Source: Mercurialis annua (taxonomy: Eukaryota > Streptophyta > Magnoliopsida > Malpighiales > Euphorbiaceae). From it: a stretch of DNA of 64,000 bases. The notes below the pieces were generated by a model that was not told the DNA's origin, did not search any database, and was given only the letters and a program-made list of their open reading frames with translations. Positions 1 to 10,482 of the stretch are shown here, piece by piece. Location: assembly GCF_937616625.2 (NCBI RefSeq), contig NC_065573.1, positions 18,925,001-18,989,000 of the forward strand. The letters are read 5' to 3'. Made by a program: the position numbers and the translations under genes. The first letter of the stretch is position 1, and every line of letters begins with the position of its first letter.

Positions 1-1280
1 GTATACCGTTATAACCATAGCTTAATTGTTTAGCGGTTGTTTTATTCAACCATTTTTTGACATATAAAAAATAATAAAACAAAAATTTAGCAAAACTTTA
101 TGTATGTTTTCAATTAAAAATACATGCGGGGTGTTTATAATTTTTTAACCAAATTGTTAATTAGGTAACCAGTTATGAACCAAACGATTACCATGTATTT
201 ACTAACTAACAACTTCACCGGTATGTAATAGGTTAAAAAAATCAAGTATAGTCTAATTCTGGTAAAAAAAAGTGATATATATTGTTTGAATCACAATGCA
301 ATACAAATTATAAATTAGATTGTATAACAATAAAAAATTGTGCAATAAAAAAATATAAAATATTAGATAACTAAATAGGAACCAACTGTGTATCAAATGT
401 TATCCAAAATAGAAACCAAATATGTACCAAAAACTGGAGTGTACCAACTAGTATCCAAATGTGTTCCACAAACTACTCAAGTGTGTTTGAAACACAAACA
501 AAAATATCAAAAACATCTAAAGTAACAACTATATTACAATCTATTCAAAGTTTTTCTTCAATCTACCAGTTTTCTATTTTGGTTTTGGTTCAAGCTCCTC
601 GTCGCTGTCAATGTTTATATCAATCTTCATCTGTCCATAATTATTACAAGTCAACCAACGGTTTACCCAATATTAACTATTGGTTAACCAACACCTAAAA
701 CATTACATATATAATCGTTTTATTCTCATAAGCATTTCTTCAAACACCAAGAGTGCAGGTTGTGCGTACTAAAAAATCGAACTAGCAGTTGCAAATCAAT
801 TTCGACCATAGTCACTGCAAATCAATTTCCATGTTAATTAAACAAAATCAAAGAGCGATAAAAATGAAAGGGATCGAGAGAGATTGAATCACCAGTAATC
901 AACAGACATTATCATAAGCATTTTTATTCTCGTAAACACACATTAACGTTCTATTCTCATAAGCATTTATATTCTCATAAGCATTTCTTCATCTTGTTAT
1001 TGGTTAACCATTAGTTAACCATTGATTAACCAAGAGAAAATCTGATCATAATAATTACAAATCAAAAATTTCCTTCATCACCAACAAATTTGAATTTGTG
1101 GCTCACTAACAGCTGCAGCGGTAAACAAAGCCACCACCACCACATCAGAAGCTCTTCCTCTTCCGCCTTTTTTTCTCCGTCGAACTCACTCCATTCAATA
1201 ACATAGCGCCGTCTCCGCCTCCATAGCAACAACGCGCCAACTTCATCTCCATTGCAGAGCAGCGACAGGAAAATAGAAGA

Positions 1281-1402
1281 GAGCAGCAATTGATTTTGGT
1301 CGATGGCGATGATGATCCATGCCGCCGCTGCTCCTCGATGATCCACGCCGCCGAGCAGCAACTAATTTTGGTCGATGGCGATGATGATCCACGCCGCCGC
1401 AT
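1281..1402. repeat. 72-bp tandem duplication
   Basis: The block starting GAGCAGCAA at 1281 recurs at 1353 with the same downstream GTCGATGGCGATGATGATCC. The period is 72 bp, a multiple of three, so an open frame on either strand keeps phase across it. The second unit is incomplete after about 1400. Confidence 0.7.
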
Positions 1403-2095
1403 CATCTATGATCCATGGAGAATTTTTCTCTTTTTGCTTCATAATCATCAACAACAACCGCTGCATCATCTACAACAACCGCCACAATTTCCAATTCCGA
1501 TTCCGATGACTCCATTACACCACCAACAACAAAAACAAACTGTGAATGCATTCAAATTCTGAAAACATATTGAAATATGAAATTTGAAAGAAAAGGAAAC
1601 CATAATTTGAATGGAGAAAAGAAAGCCGAGAATCTCGTATGGAGAAAAGGAAGGCGAGAATCTCGCAAAAATCATAACATGCAATCTCTCTGATTTTCGA
1701 AACCGTATTCTTCAGTTTTTGAAAGTATAAAAATTATAAGGAAAAAGGTTAAAATTCGAATTTAGGGAGATGAAATAACAAATCTCAATTTTGAAACCTA
1801 GGGCCGTATATCTCTAATTAGTTTGGGCTAAGCCCGTAATCTGTCTAAAAAAGTCAAATACATTAGGGACGCTCATTTATTTATGAGTTAATTAGAGAAA
1901 AAACGGAAATCACCCAAATTAATTAGACGAATAGGGTGTTAAGCTTCATTTTAGAGATTTAGAATTTTTTTTTTGATTTTTATACTTTCTGTTTTTGACA
2001 AATACGATCTTGTCTTTCATTCTTCAATTAAAAACAGAAACATTCAGTGCAAACCTTAATATAACCAGTCAAGCGGCAACCTTCGACGCAATCCT

Positions 2096-2261
2096 CTTCA
2101 TATTTTATAGAATAGCAGTCAAAAATTCTATAAAACTGCCTTTAAAATGTTGATTAAATTCACGAAATTTAATTAAATTCACAAAATTTGCATCTTCTTC
2201 ATATTTTTCAGAATAGTAGTCAAAAATTCTATAAAACTGCCTTTAAAATGTTGATTAAGTA
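2096..2261. repeat. 101-bp tandem duplication
   Basis: The motif AGTCAAAAATTCTATAAAAC with its flanks appears at about 2116 and again about 101 bp later. Each is preceded by CTTCATATTTT and followed by TGCCTTTAAAATGTTGATTAA. It is noncoding and AT-rich. Confidence 0.75.
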
Positions 2262-2808
2262 ACCAAATTAATCATAGCTAAAGAAATTGTTGATATTCCA
2301 TATTTTGTTTTTGAAAAAAACAGTTATTATCTTTAAAACAAAAAGAAAAAACGGTTACCTTGTGACATGAGGATTAGCACAGAATTTAGGAAGATGATGG
2401 TTATGAAGTATTTAGATAACTCTTAAATTGCATATGGTCCGTACCCAATCTCATGGGAAAAAAAAATTATAGTAATTCATGAAAAAAGTTGAACAACTAA
2501 AATTTGAATAATGGAGGTGACGCTTACACAGTTTAGTTGGTTTTGATCCAATTAGCAAATCATTTCAAATCAAAAAATTATAAGAAACAAAATTCATAGA
2601 ATTTGATTAAGAAAGTCAAATTAAATATATAAAAAGTGGAAGATAACATGCAAAAGTGATCCAAAAAATTTACAAAAAATGTTAAAGAGAAATGTACAGT
2701 AATTTACTGGTTTAGTATGGAACCCAATTTTACTTCGCAATTCGCTGATCATTTTTCACTCATTAAATCCCAGCTTTTGTTGATAGCTTAATAATCAATT
2801 CAAACCAA

Positions 2809-2827
2809 ATTACGAATACCTTTCTCT
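2809..2827. repeat. Target-site duplication, 3' side of LINE
   Basis: The 19-bp sequence attacgaatacctttctct is repeated exactly at 9762-9780. It directly abuts the oligo(T) run at 2829-2837, which is the LINE poly(A) tail read on the + strand. Confidence 0.93.
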
Positions 2828-2865
2828 CTTTTTTTTTCCTTTGATAGAAAGATTAGCTTCTAGAG

Positions 2866-5800
2866 CTAGTACATGGTAGATTCTTGAGTAAGTAGAGCTT
2901 CAAAACTCTGCTTTTCTGTCTTCGCCAATTGATGGGCATCTCGATTTGATTTTCTATCAATCCAGATAAAATGTACCTCTTCTAGTAAGGTTTTAAGTAG
3001 CCAGATATCTTGACAAATACCCCAACCTATGGCTAAGGAACAGATTCCCGAGTTAATAGATTGGGTTACTTGGCTGGCGTCTCCCTCAAAGATCACATTC
3101 TGCCACCCCTGATCAATACACCATCTTAGAGCTTCATGCAACGCTAGGAATTCCATAATGCCCGGATCCCATATACTTCTGAAGGATTTTGAGCTTGATC
3201 CTATTTTGTGGCCACAATTATTTTTTGCCACAAAAGCTACTGAACCAAACCTTTTCCGAGCATTAGTAGCACCATCGTAGGAGATTGTGATTTGGTCTGG
3301 TGGTCTTGTTCTTCTCGGATATGCATTGTGTCTGGAGTTTGTATTGTGGATACCTGACTTTTGCACTGTCTATAGGTCGACTGCATTAGCCCTTTCAGAG
3401 GTGTGTTCTATCCTCTATTTCATTGCAGTAAGCACATCTGAATTCAGACCCAAGTCTTTGAGTGAGGGTTTCCCCTATTGGGAGTCCATTCCAAAATAGT
3501 CTCCAACAAAAGATTTTTATTTTGTTTGGAACATTTAAAACCCACAAATTTGTCCAGAATTCTATGTTTAATTGTGGACTTGTTGTGTGCTGAGCTGCTG
3601 AAGTACCTCCAATTTCTTCCTTGATAGCCACACAGTACCCTGAGTTTGTTGTGTATTGTCCATCATTTGTGTGATGCCAGATGATACGATCCCGAGTAAG
3701 ATGTAGGGGAAGTAGGATGCTCAGTATTGCTCTTACATCTTCTTCAATAAGCAGACTTTTGATCTTTGTAAAATCCCACTCCGTAGTCTCCCTATTTATC
3801 AATTCAGTTACTTGGGTAGGCACCATGTGCTCTTCTGTGGTTTCATTTGGCCTTGGCTTGAAAGGGTACGACGATGGAATCCAAGGGTCTTTTAGAGTCT
3901 AAATATACAGCCTCGAGTTTATTTGCCACCTTGTGCCTTTGTTTAACAGTTTTAACCCATAAATAATGCTTTGCCATCTCCATGATGGGTTGTTTCCCTT
4001 TGTGGCTTCTAGGAGATTAGTTTCTGGGAAGTATCTGCCTTTGAGGATTTTGTATAACATTGATTCCTGGCTATTTAGGATGCGCCATGCCTGTTTCGCT
4101 AGGAGGGCCTGGTTAAAGACTTTTAGGTCTTTAAAACCCAGGGCTCCCTCCTGTTTACTCTTGTATATTTTCTCCCAGGCAATCCAAGCTATCTTCCTAG
4201 TATCTCCTGTTTGTCCCCACCAGAATTTGCACATCAGTTGGTTTATTCTTCGGCATAGTGAATGTGGTAATTTAAAGGCATCATTGCGTATACCGGTATT
4301 GCTGAAAGGGCTGCTTTAATCAGTATTTCTTTCCCTCCATGAGAGAGGAACTTTTCCTTCCAGCCTAATAGTTTGTGGTTAATCTTTGTTAACAAGTTCG
4401 CAAAGGTTTTGTGCTTTGAGGGGAGGACCCGAGATGGCAAGCCCAGGTATTTATCCTCACATCCCATGTGAGTGACTTGAAGTTCATCAGTGTATTTTTC
4501 CCTTTTCTGTCTTGACATGTTTTTGCTAAAACAAATGGATGATTTGTTGTAGTTAACTTCTTGGCCGCTCATTCCCCCATATTGGGTTAGGATTCCCTTT
4601 ATAGTGTGCACCGTCTGAGGTGTTGCTTTTGCAAATATCATTGAATCGTCTGCAAAAAAGATGTGGCTTACTGCGGGGCATCTGCTGTTTACCTTTCAAC
4701 CTATGTTCCCTTTCTGCTCTGCTAATCAAATGAGAGAAGCCTTTTGCACATAACACAAACAGAAGGGGAGAGAGTGGGTCACCTTGTCGAATCCCTCTTG
4801 AAGGTTTGAAGTAATCCTTTGGCTAACCATTTATTTTTATGGAGTAGCTAACTGTTGTAACACATTCCATTATCCATGTTGTGAAAGTATGATGCAATCC
4901 CCAAGCTTTCATGATGTCTTTCAGGTATTTCCAGTCCACCCTATCGTAAGCTTTACTAACATCGAGTTTTAGGGCCAAGAATTCCTCTAATCCTGCTCTT
5001 TTGTTTTTCATGAAATGAAACATCTCATGAGCAATAAGAATGTTGTCTGCTATGGATCTTCCTTTGATAAAAGCATTCCGGGAGTTGTTCATAATGTTTG
5101 GAAAAAAATTCTGTAGTCTATTTGCTAGAATTTTTGCTATAATTTTATAGAAAGTAGAGCATAAGCTGATAGGCCTGAGATCTGATACCTGAACTGGATT
5201 ATGGACCTTTGGGATGAGAGCAATGAGAGTATGGTTGAGGCTCTTTAGCAGTTTACCATTTTGAAAGAAATCCTGAATAGCCTCACAGACTTCTTTGCCA
5301 ACAATAGTCCAGTACTGCTGGAAGAAAAACCCAGTGAAGCCATCGTATCCTGGGGCTTTTGATGGATTGATTGAGAAAACTGCTTCTGAAATTTCTTTGT
5401 CTGTGATAATGGCTGTTAAGGTTTCATTCATAGTGGGAGAAACTTTGGTAGGGAAAGTCCTTAGGGGATTTGCTGTGTTGGAGTTTTGGTTTGAGGTGTA
5501 TAAATCTCTAAAATAGGAGCATATGATAGATTCCACTTCCTCTGGCTTTGAGTGCCAGGTTTGTTCGTTTGAATAAAGGCCTGTAATTGTGTTCTGTCTG
5601 TGTCTTTGTTTGGTGGGTGCATGAAAGAATTTGGTATTTTTATCACCCCATTTCAGCCAATCCTGTCTGGCTTTTTGTACCCAGTAGATTTCTTCTTCTG
5701 CACATGGTTTAGTTAGCTGCTGTTCCAGGTCTCTGATAGTGTTCCATTCTAATTCATTTCTCCCTTTGGCTTTTTAGTCTTGGATTTTCCCATTTAGATC

Positions 5801-6710
5801 TTCTATTCTTGCTTTGGAATTTGTTTTGTTGGTTTTATTCCAGCTCTTGATCCTTTTTCTCACCAATTTTAGTTTCTCATGGATTCCATACATCTTTGTG
5901 CCCTGTATTTGCTGATTCCATGTTCCTTGAATCAAATCTGTGACCTCCTAATTGTTGGCCCATCTTTTTGTCAAAAGCAAATTGTTTCCCCTTTCTTTCC
6001 CTTATTTCTGAAAGGTGCAACATTGTTGGTTTGTGGTCTGAACCAATGTCTTCTAGATGTTCTACTATGCCATTAGGATAAGAGATGATCCAATCTTGGC
6101 TCGCCATGAATCTATCTAATCTCACTTGGATCATGTAAGGCATGTTTCTTCTATTTGACCTAGTGAAATGTGATCCAATATGGCCTAAGTCTACCAGCTG
6201 CATTAAGTTAACAAAGGAGAGGAAATCCTTGTTGTTGGAAATTGAGAATTCTCTCCCCCCCCCCCCTTGTTTTTTTGTTGGGTCTAAACAAGCATTAAAG
6301 TCACCACACATTAAGTAAGAGCAAAGGAGGTTCTTCTTATTTTCATATAAGGATTCCAATTGGAATTTACGTACATAGACATTAGGATTTAAGTAGCAGA
6401 ACACACAATCAAACAAATCTTTTCTATGGGGTTCTATTGTTACTGCTATGAAGAAATGAGCATATTGCTGGATAGTTACTTTGCAATCTTTCTTCCAAAA
6501 AAGTGTTAGCCCACCTGGTAGACTAAAAGGGTTTACTATGAAACTATGGTCAAAATGCAACTTTTGGGTTAACTTCTTCACTCGTTGTTCACCAATTTTA
6601 GTTTCCATTAAGAAAAGAACCTCTAGGGAATTTGCATTACATACCTTCTTCAGGTACTGAACTGTCAGGGGAGACCCCAAACCTTGACAGTTCCATGAGA
6701 TGATCCTCAT
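2866..6710 (-). pseudogene. LINE ORF2 (endonuclease, reverse transcriptase, RNase H), multiply broken
   Basis: The ATG at 6710 begins MRIISWNCQGLG, the start of an APE-type endonuclease. METK, CGDFNACLD and GSDHKP are all intact (6710 to about 5880). A frameshift near 5880 and a stop near 5775 follow. The RT domain then runs from about 5660, with NPSKAPGYDGF, KVHNPVQVSDLRPISLC and, after a stop near 4822 and a frameshift near 4690, the catalytic FADD motif (about 4645-4659, the usual YADD as FADD). Further frameshifts occur near 4270 and 3900. A zinc-finger-like CAYC segment follows, and an RNase H domain at 3366-2866 keeps its acidic residues in YDGA, EFLALHEAL, EGDAS and NRDAH. There are at least five lesions, so it is non-functional. 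Confidence 0.9.
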
Positions 6711-6935
6711 CCAGGCCTGAGGGCCTTTTGTGGGTCGGCCTCCTGAACCCTTTGGTAGTCATGTGACTCATTGTTTTTATTTTTTCTCTTGTCGTGGTCA
6801 TCTTGCTCAGCCCTCTGGTCTTGGCAGCTTTCCAGTGGGTTTGATAGAGCTTCATCATTGTGGAAAAGAGAGTCCACGAATTTTGATCGTTGTCCCTCTC
6901 TGAAACTTCTGGTAGGGTTTAGGTCGAAACCATTA

Positions 6936-9287
6936 TCAGGACTTTTGCGTTTTCTCTATTGATTCAGTCCCGTATTCGTCTGTTGGAGCTTGGCCCTCCA
7001 TGCTCAATTTCCCTCTTGCCATCTTTTTCCAGGTTCCTTGGTGGTGCTCAGCTATAGTGGCCATGTTTGTTGTGGGCTTTGGAGTATGGTTGAGATCAGA
7101 TAGAGAGTAAGGGAGTGATACCTGTCTAGGATTTACCTCTTCCAAGAGGGCCCTGATTTCTTCTCTGTCCACCTGAGTGATGAACTGTTCTTTATGTGGG
7201 TTTGCAGTGAAAGTTGGGTTTACTAAATTCACAGCCAGCTCATACTGTTCTACCATTGTGAAAACATAATTTCGCCCCTTGTGCTTATATTCCGCCTGGA
7301 GTTTGGGGTTGAGCAATCTGAATATGTCTTGTGGGAGGCAGCAATTATGTTGATTTTCCGGTTGAGCCGGTTGTTGGTTGAGAGCTTTGTTTTGTGTTAT
7401 TTGTTGCATACTGTGTTGGGTACTGGTTGCCATTATGCTTGGACCTTCCATGTAACCTGGGTTATACAGACCCTGGGATGTTACTCCAGAAGAAAGCATC
7501 AGACCATATTTGTCTAGGTTTTCTAGAAGAGCCTCATTAGTCTCTCTAGCTTCTCTTCCTCTGATTATCTGCTGGCTATTGAGCCCCATGATGTCATTGA
7601 TGTAGCTGGATTCCATATTTGTGTTCTTAATGATATCAGCTTCGTGAGCAATCTGGTTGCAGTCCATTGGTTGAGTTTGGTCCTTTGAAGTCTGGATGTT
7701 AGTATTTCTCTCTGAGTTGTTTGCTTGTCTGATTTTCTTCTGGATAAGGGATAACTGACTGCTATGAAGTAGCTTAGTGGTTCTCATTTTTAGGCTGAAA
7801 TTTGGAGTGCCAGAATAAAGGATCCCAACTTCCTCCTGCTCCACTTTGGACTGGCATTTGTGGATGGAATGTCCAAACATGCCACAAAAGTAACACAGAT
7901 CAGGCAATTTCTCATACTTGAAATTCACCCATGTCTTCTCACCTGACTCCAGTTTGTTCATGAATCCTTTTGGAATTGGTTTGTGGATATTTATTTCTGC
8001 TCTAAAGTGCAAGACACTCTGCCTCCATAGTGGTACATGGACACTGATGTCAGCTTCCGGGTATTTGTAGAAAAGGCTTCCAATGTTCCTTGCATTTTCC
8101 TCTGTGATGTCATCCGGGGGGAGGTCTTGTACTTGGACCCAAATAGGTGTTGAATCGAACCTCACTTTTGCTAGAGGGATGTTTCCTGGCCATTCTTTAA
8201 TTATTATCAGCTCATTTTTGATACACCATGGACGCTCCTCCAGTATATATAGGTAGTCTGCCTCGTTTGACAGTTTTAGGGTGAAGATATTCTCTGGATA
8301 CCTGGCAATGGTTATCTCACCCTTGAGTTTCCATGTATCCTCGATCATATTTTGGATTTCATAGGATCCATACTTTTTGTTGTTTGACAGGATTTTCGCC
8401 GCTAGCATCAGTCTCTTCTCTTGTGCCACAAGTTGCTGGTTTCTTTTTAGTGTCAGACACGGTTCAGATATGTGAATTTACTGTGTCCTGTTGATTAACT
8501 CAGCTATAGGACCAGGTGTGATGGGGTTTTCACCAACCCTGATGTTGTTTCCCCCTGCATTGATCTCAGACCTTAGTCTAGGTTGTGGCATCTCCAGTGG
8601 TGGTTGCATCATGATTTTGTGGGTTGGTGCTATCCCAGGGAAGTTCCTGGCTGAGCTTTCTCCTCTATAGATGGGTGGGCGTCTGACCATGTCTGCGAAT
8701 GATGGCTTGTCTGCTGTGGGTGGTTGGATTTCACTGCCTTGATTTGTTGTAGGACATATCATTTGGCTTTCATCTGTGCCTTCTTCTGTGTGTTTGCCTC
8801 TTCTGGCTGTTACAACTCTCGTTTTTAGGGCGGCTCGCGGTTTCGGGTTGATTTTTGGGGTTAGTTTTCTTGGTTGTCTACCCTTTTTTGGTAGGATCTC
8901 GGTTGTGCTAATGCCTGCAACAAAAATGGGTAAGTGTTCTTGTGTGTTTTGGTTTGCAGTGGTTAGCTGGTTTTCCATGGTGTGTGTGTTTGGCGTTGCC
9001 ACATTGGGTTGAAAAATTTGCATTTCAGTTGACAAAGGTGATGTTGCTTTAGGAATTGGGAATGGGGGAGCCATATTGTTGCTTTGGATGAATATTCTTT
9101 TGCTGGGTTGGAGAATGCAAGTGTTGAGTTTTCTTTTTATACAAGCTGATATTAGGATGAAGAATAGGTAAGATATATGGCGCTGTAATCTGAAGAGTTT
9201 TTTGAGTGTATTTTGGTATTTCCATGATTGAAAATCTTGTTCATGCACCAATGTAGCCGTTTTTCCTGTTGTCGATGCCCCTGTCAT
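6936..9287 (-). pseudogene. LINE ORF1 (nucleic-acid-binding, gag-like), one internal stop
   Basis: Reading from the ATG at 9287, one frame of 784 codons runs to 6936 with a single premature stop (TAA at 8480-8478). The N-terminal part is Pro/Thr-rich and contains the phrase SFADMVR, which is common in plant LINE ORF1 proteins. After the stop the same frame continues through a DUF4283-like segment (residues reading RPWCIKN, WVQVQDLPP) to a CCHC zinc knuckle, CYFCGMFGHSIHKC, then a Gln/Asn-rich tail. ORF1 proteins of this kind bind the element RNA to form the retrotransposition particle. The break is a lone nonsense change, whereas ORF2 has many lesions. Confidence 0.85.
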
Positions 9288-9761
9288 CTTTCAGGGGATT
9301 AATTTTGCTTTGAACGGTTCTGGGATTAAGAGCCTGAATGGATGATTGTTCTTTTTGGGAGCCGAAACAGTAGTAATTAGTGCTGATTTTGTAAGAAATG
9401 AAACGCTTTGTACCTGTAGATGCTGGGTGGAAAGTAAGATAGGTGTTATTATTATTGGTCTCAGCCCCTTAATTAAGACCATGTGTCCTCTCCCCGCCGT
9501 AATAGTGAGGTTAGATTATAATGAGATCTAGGGTTCTTATGGTTTTCTGATCGATGAAAAGCTTAATAGGGATGAAATCTTTTGGTTTAGGGGTTGAAGT
9601 TGAGCCTCTGACATTGATGGTGACTGTGGGAATTGCCGTGTAACGCTGGATATTGCGACTTCCGCCGTCTTGGTGGCTGAAACCTAATTTCTTGCCTGAG
9701 AAGAACCCTAATTTTTAGGGAGAAATATTTTCCTTTTAATTATTAAGGGCAGTAGAATTTT

Positions 9762-9780
9762 ATTACGAATACCTTTCTCT
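9762..9780. repeat. Target-site duplication, 5' side of LINE
   Basis: Exact copy of the 19-bp sequence at 2809-2827. It marks the 5' boundary of the LINE at 9761. Confidence 0.93.
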
Positions 9781-10482
9781 TCACATCATAACTTTTAAGA
9801 AAACAAGCATTCACTCACTTGCCCATCAACCACCAAGACGAATGCTGTATGGACAGACGGTTACTGACGAAGACAAAGATATTGAAACAGGAAAAAACAA
9901 CTACCATTGGACATTTTGGATTTATTGCTAAATTAGATAAAATTACATTCAATTTTATGATGATGGATATTGTGAGGTAGAGTTGGAGTTCAGTTAGAAT
10001 GGTAATTGGAAATTAAAATGAAGCACCATATATGAAGTATTTCAATTTCTTTCTTTCATTTGGTTTTTGGTTTTTGTTGGTCTGTTGACCACGACGGCGG
10101 CGGCATATTGGTGATAAAGAGCACGAACGGTTCATATTTATTTGCCGACGACCGATATTGATTGGTATTTTATTTTCTCTTTGCTTTTCCTCCATTCCAT
10201 TCCGAAAAGACAATGAAGAAAATGACTTGTTTTTTTACTTAACAGCAAAATTAACTTCTGTTAGTTTATTTTGTTTTATTGATACTTTTTTAAGACGGTA
10301 GGATCATATTTGAGATCCGAGATACATTAGGTGTCAACAAAAAATACGGGCTATATATGAGGGTCATATTTGCACCTTTTTCCTAAAAAAAAATAAAAAA
10401 TACTTTTGGAGTATCCAAAAATCAAAAACCCCGCAAGGGTTTTACCAGCAATCTTCAGACACTGAAACAAAGAAAGAAAAAA
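9781..10482 (+). other. Upstream region of the GTPase gene
   Basis: AT-rich flank of about 700 bp between the LINE insertion and the GTPase start codon. No convincing open frame. The last 60 bases before the ATG are purine-rich (AAACAAAGAAAGAAAAAA), typical of a plant 5' leader. No clear TATA box is visible. The LINE landed about 720 bp upstream of the ATG and may have displaced distal promoter elements (inference). Confidence 0.45.

Larger units (their letters stand above)
1..2808. other. AT-rich spacer, no gene seen
   Basis: No supported coding region on either strand. Short open frames around 1.1-1.7 kb come from GC-richer, CAG/CCG-like low-complexity sequence (predicted runs of Q, H and P) and show no domain. 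The stretch contains the two tandem duplications listed separately. A short inverted-looking motif built on GGTTAACC recurs around 1000-1031. Confidence 0.6.
2828..9761 (-). mobile_element. Nearly full-length plant LINE (L1-type non-LTR retrotransposon)
   Basis: This element of about 6.9 kb lies on the minus strand between perfect 19-bp target-site duplications. On its sense strand the order is: 5' leader (9761 to about 9290), ORF1 with a DUF4283-like region and zinc knuckle, then ORF2 with apurinic-type endonuclease, reverse transcriptase and a C-terminal RNase H domain, then a short A9 tail at the left edge. This is the classic architecture of plant L1-clade LINEs. ORF1 carries one in-frame stop and ORF2 several stops and frameshifts, so the copy cannot move by itself. 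Both ends being present together with the TSD shows that insertion was not 5'-truncated. Confidence 0.93.

Noticed and set aside
1062..1684. Several overlapping open frames on both strands around 1.1-1.7 kb
   Set aside because: They overlap in several frames, are driven by CAG/CCG-like low complexity and a 72-bp duplication, and show no recognisable domain.
6255..6267. Poly(C) run as a possible sequencing artefact or G-quadruplex
   Set aside because: It encodes the Gly run in the LINE endonuclease (QGGGGRE) in frame, so the length appears correct.
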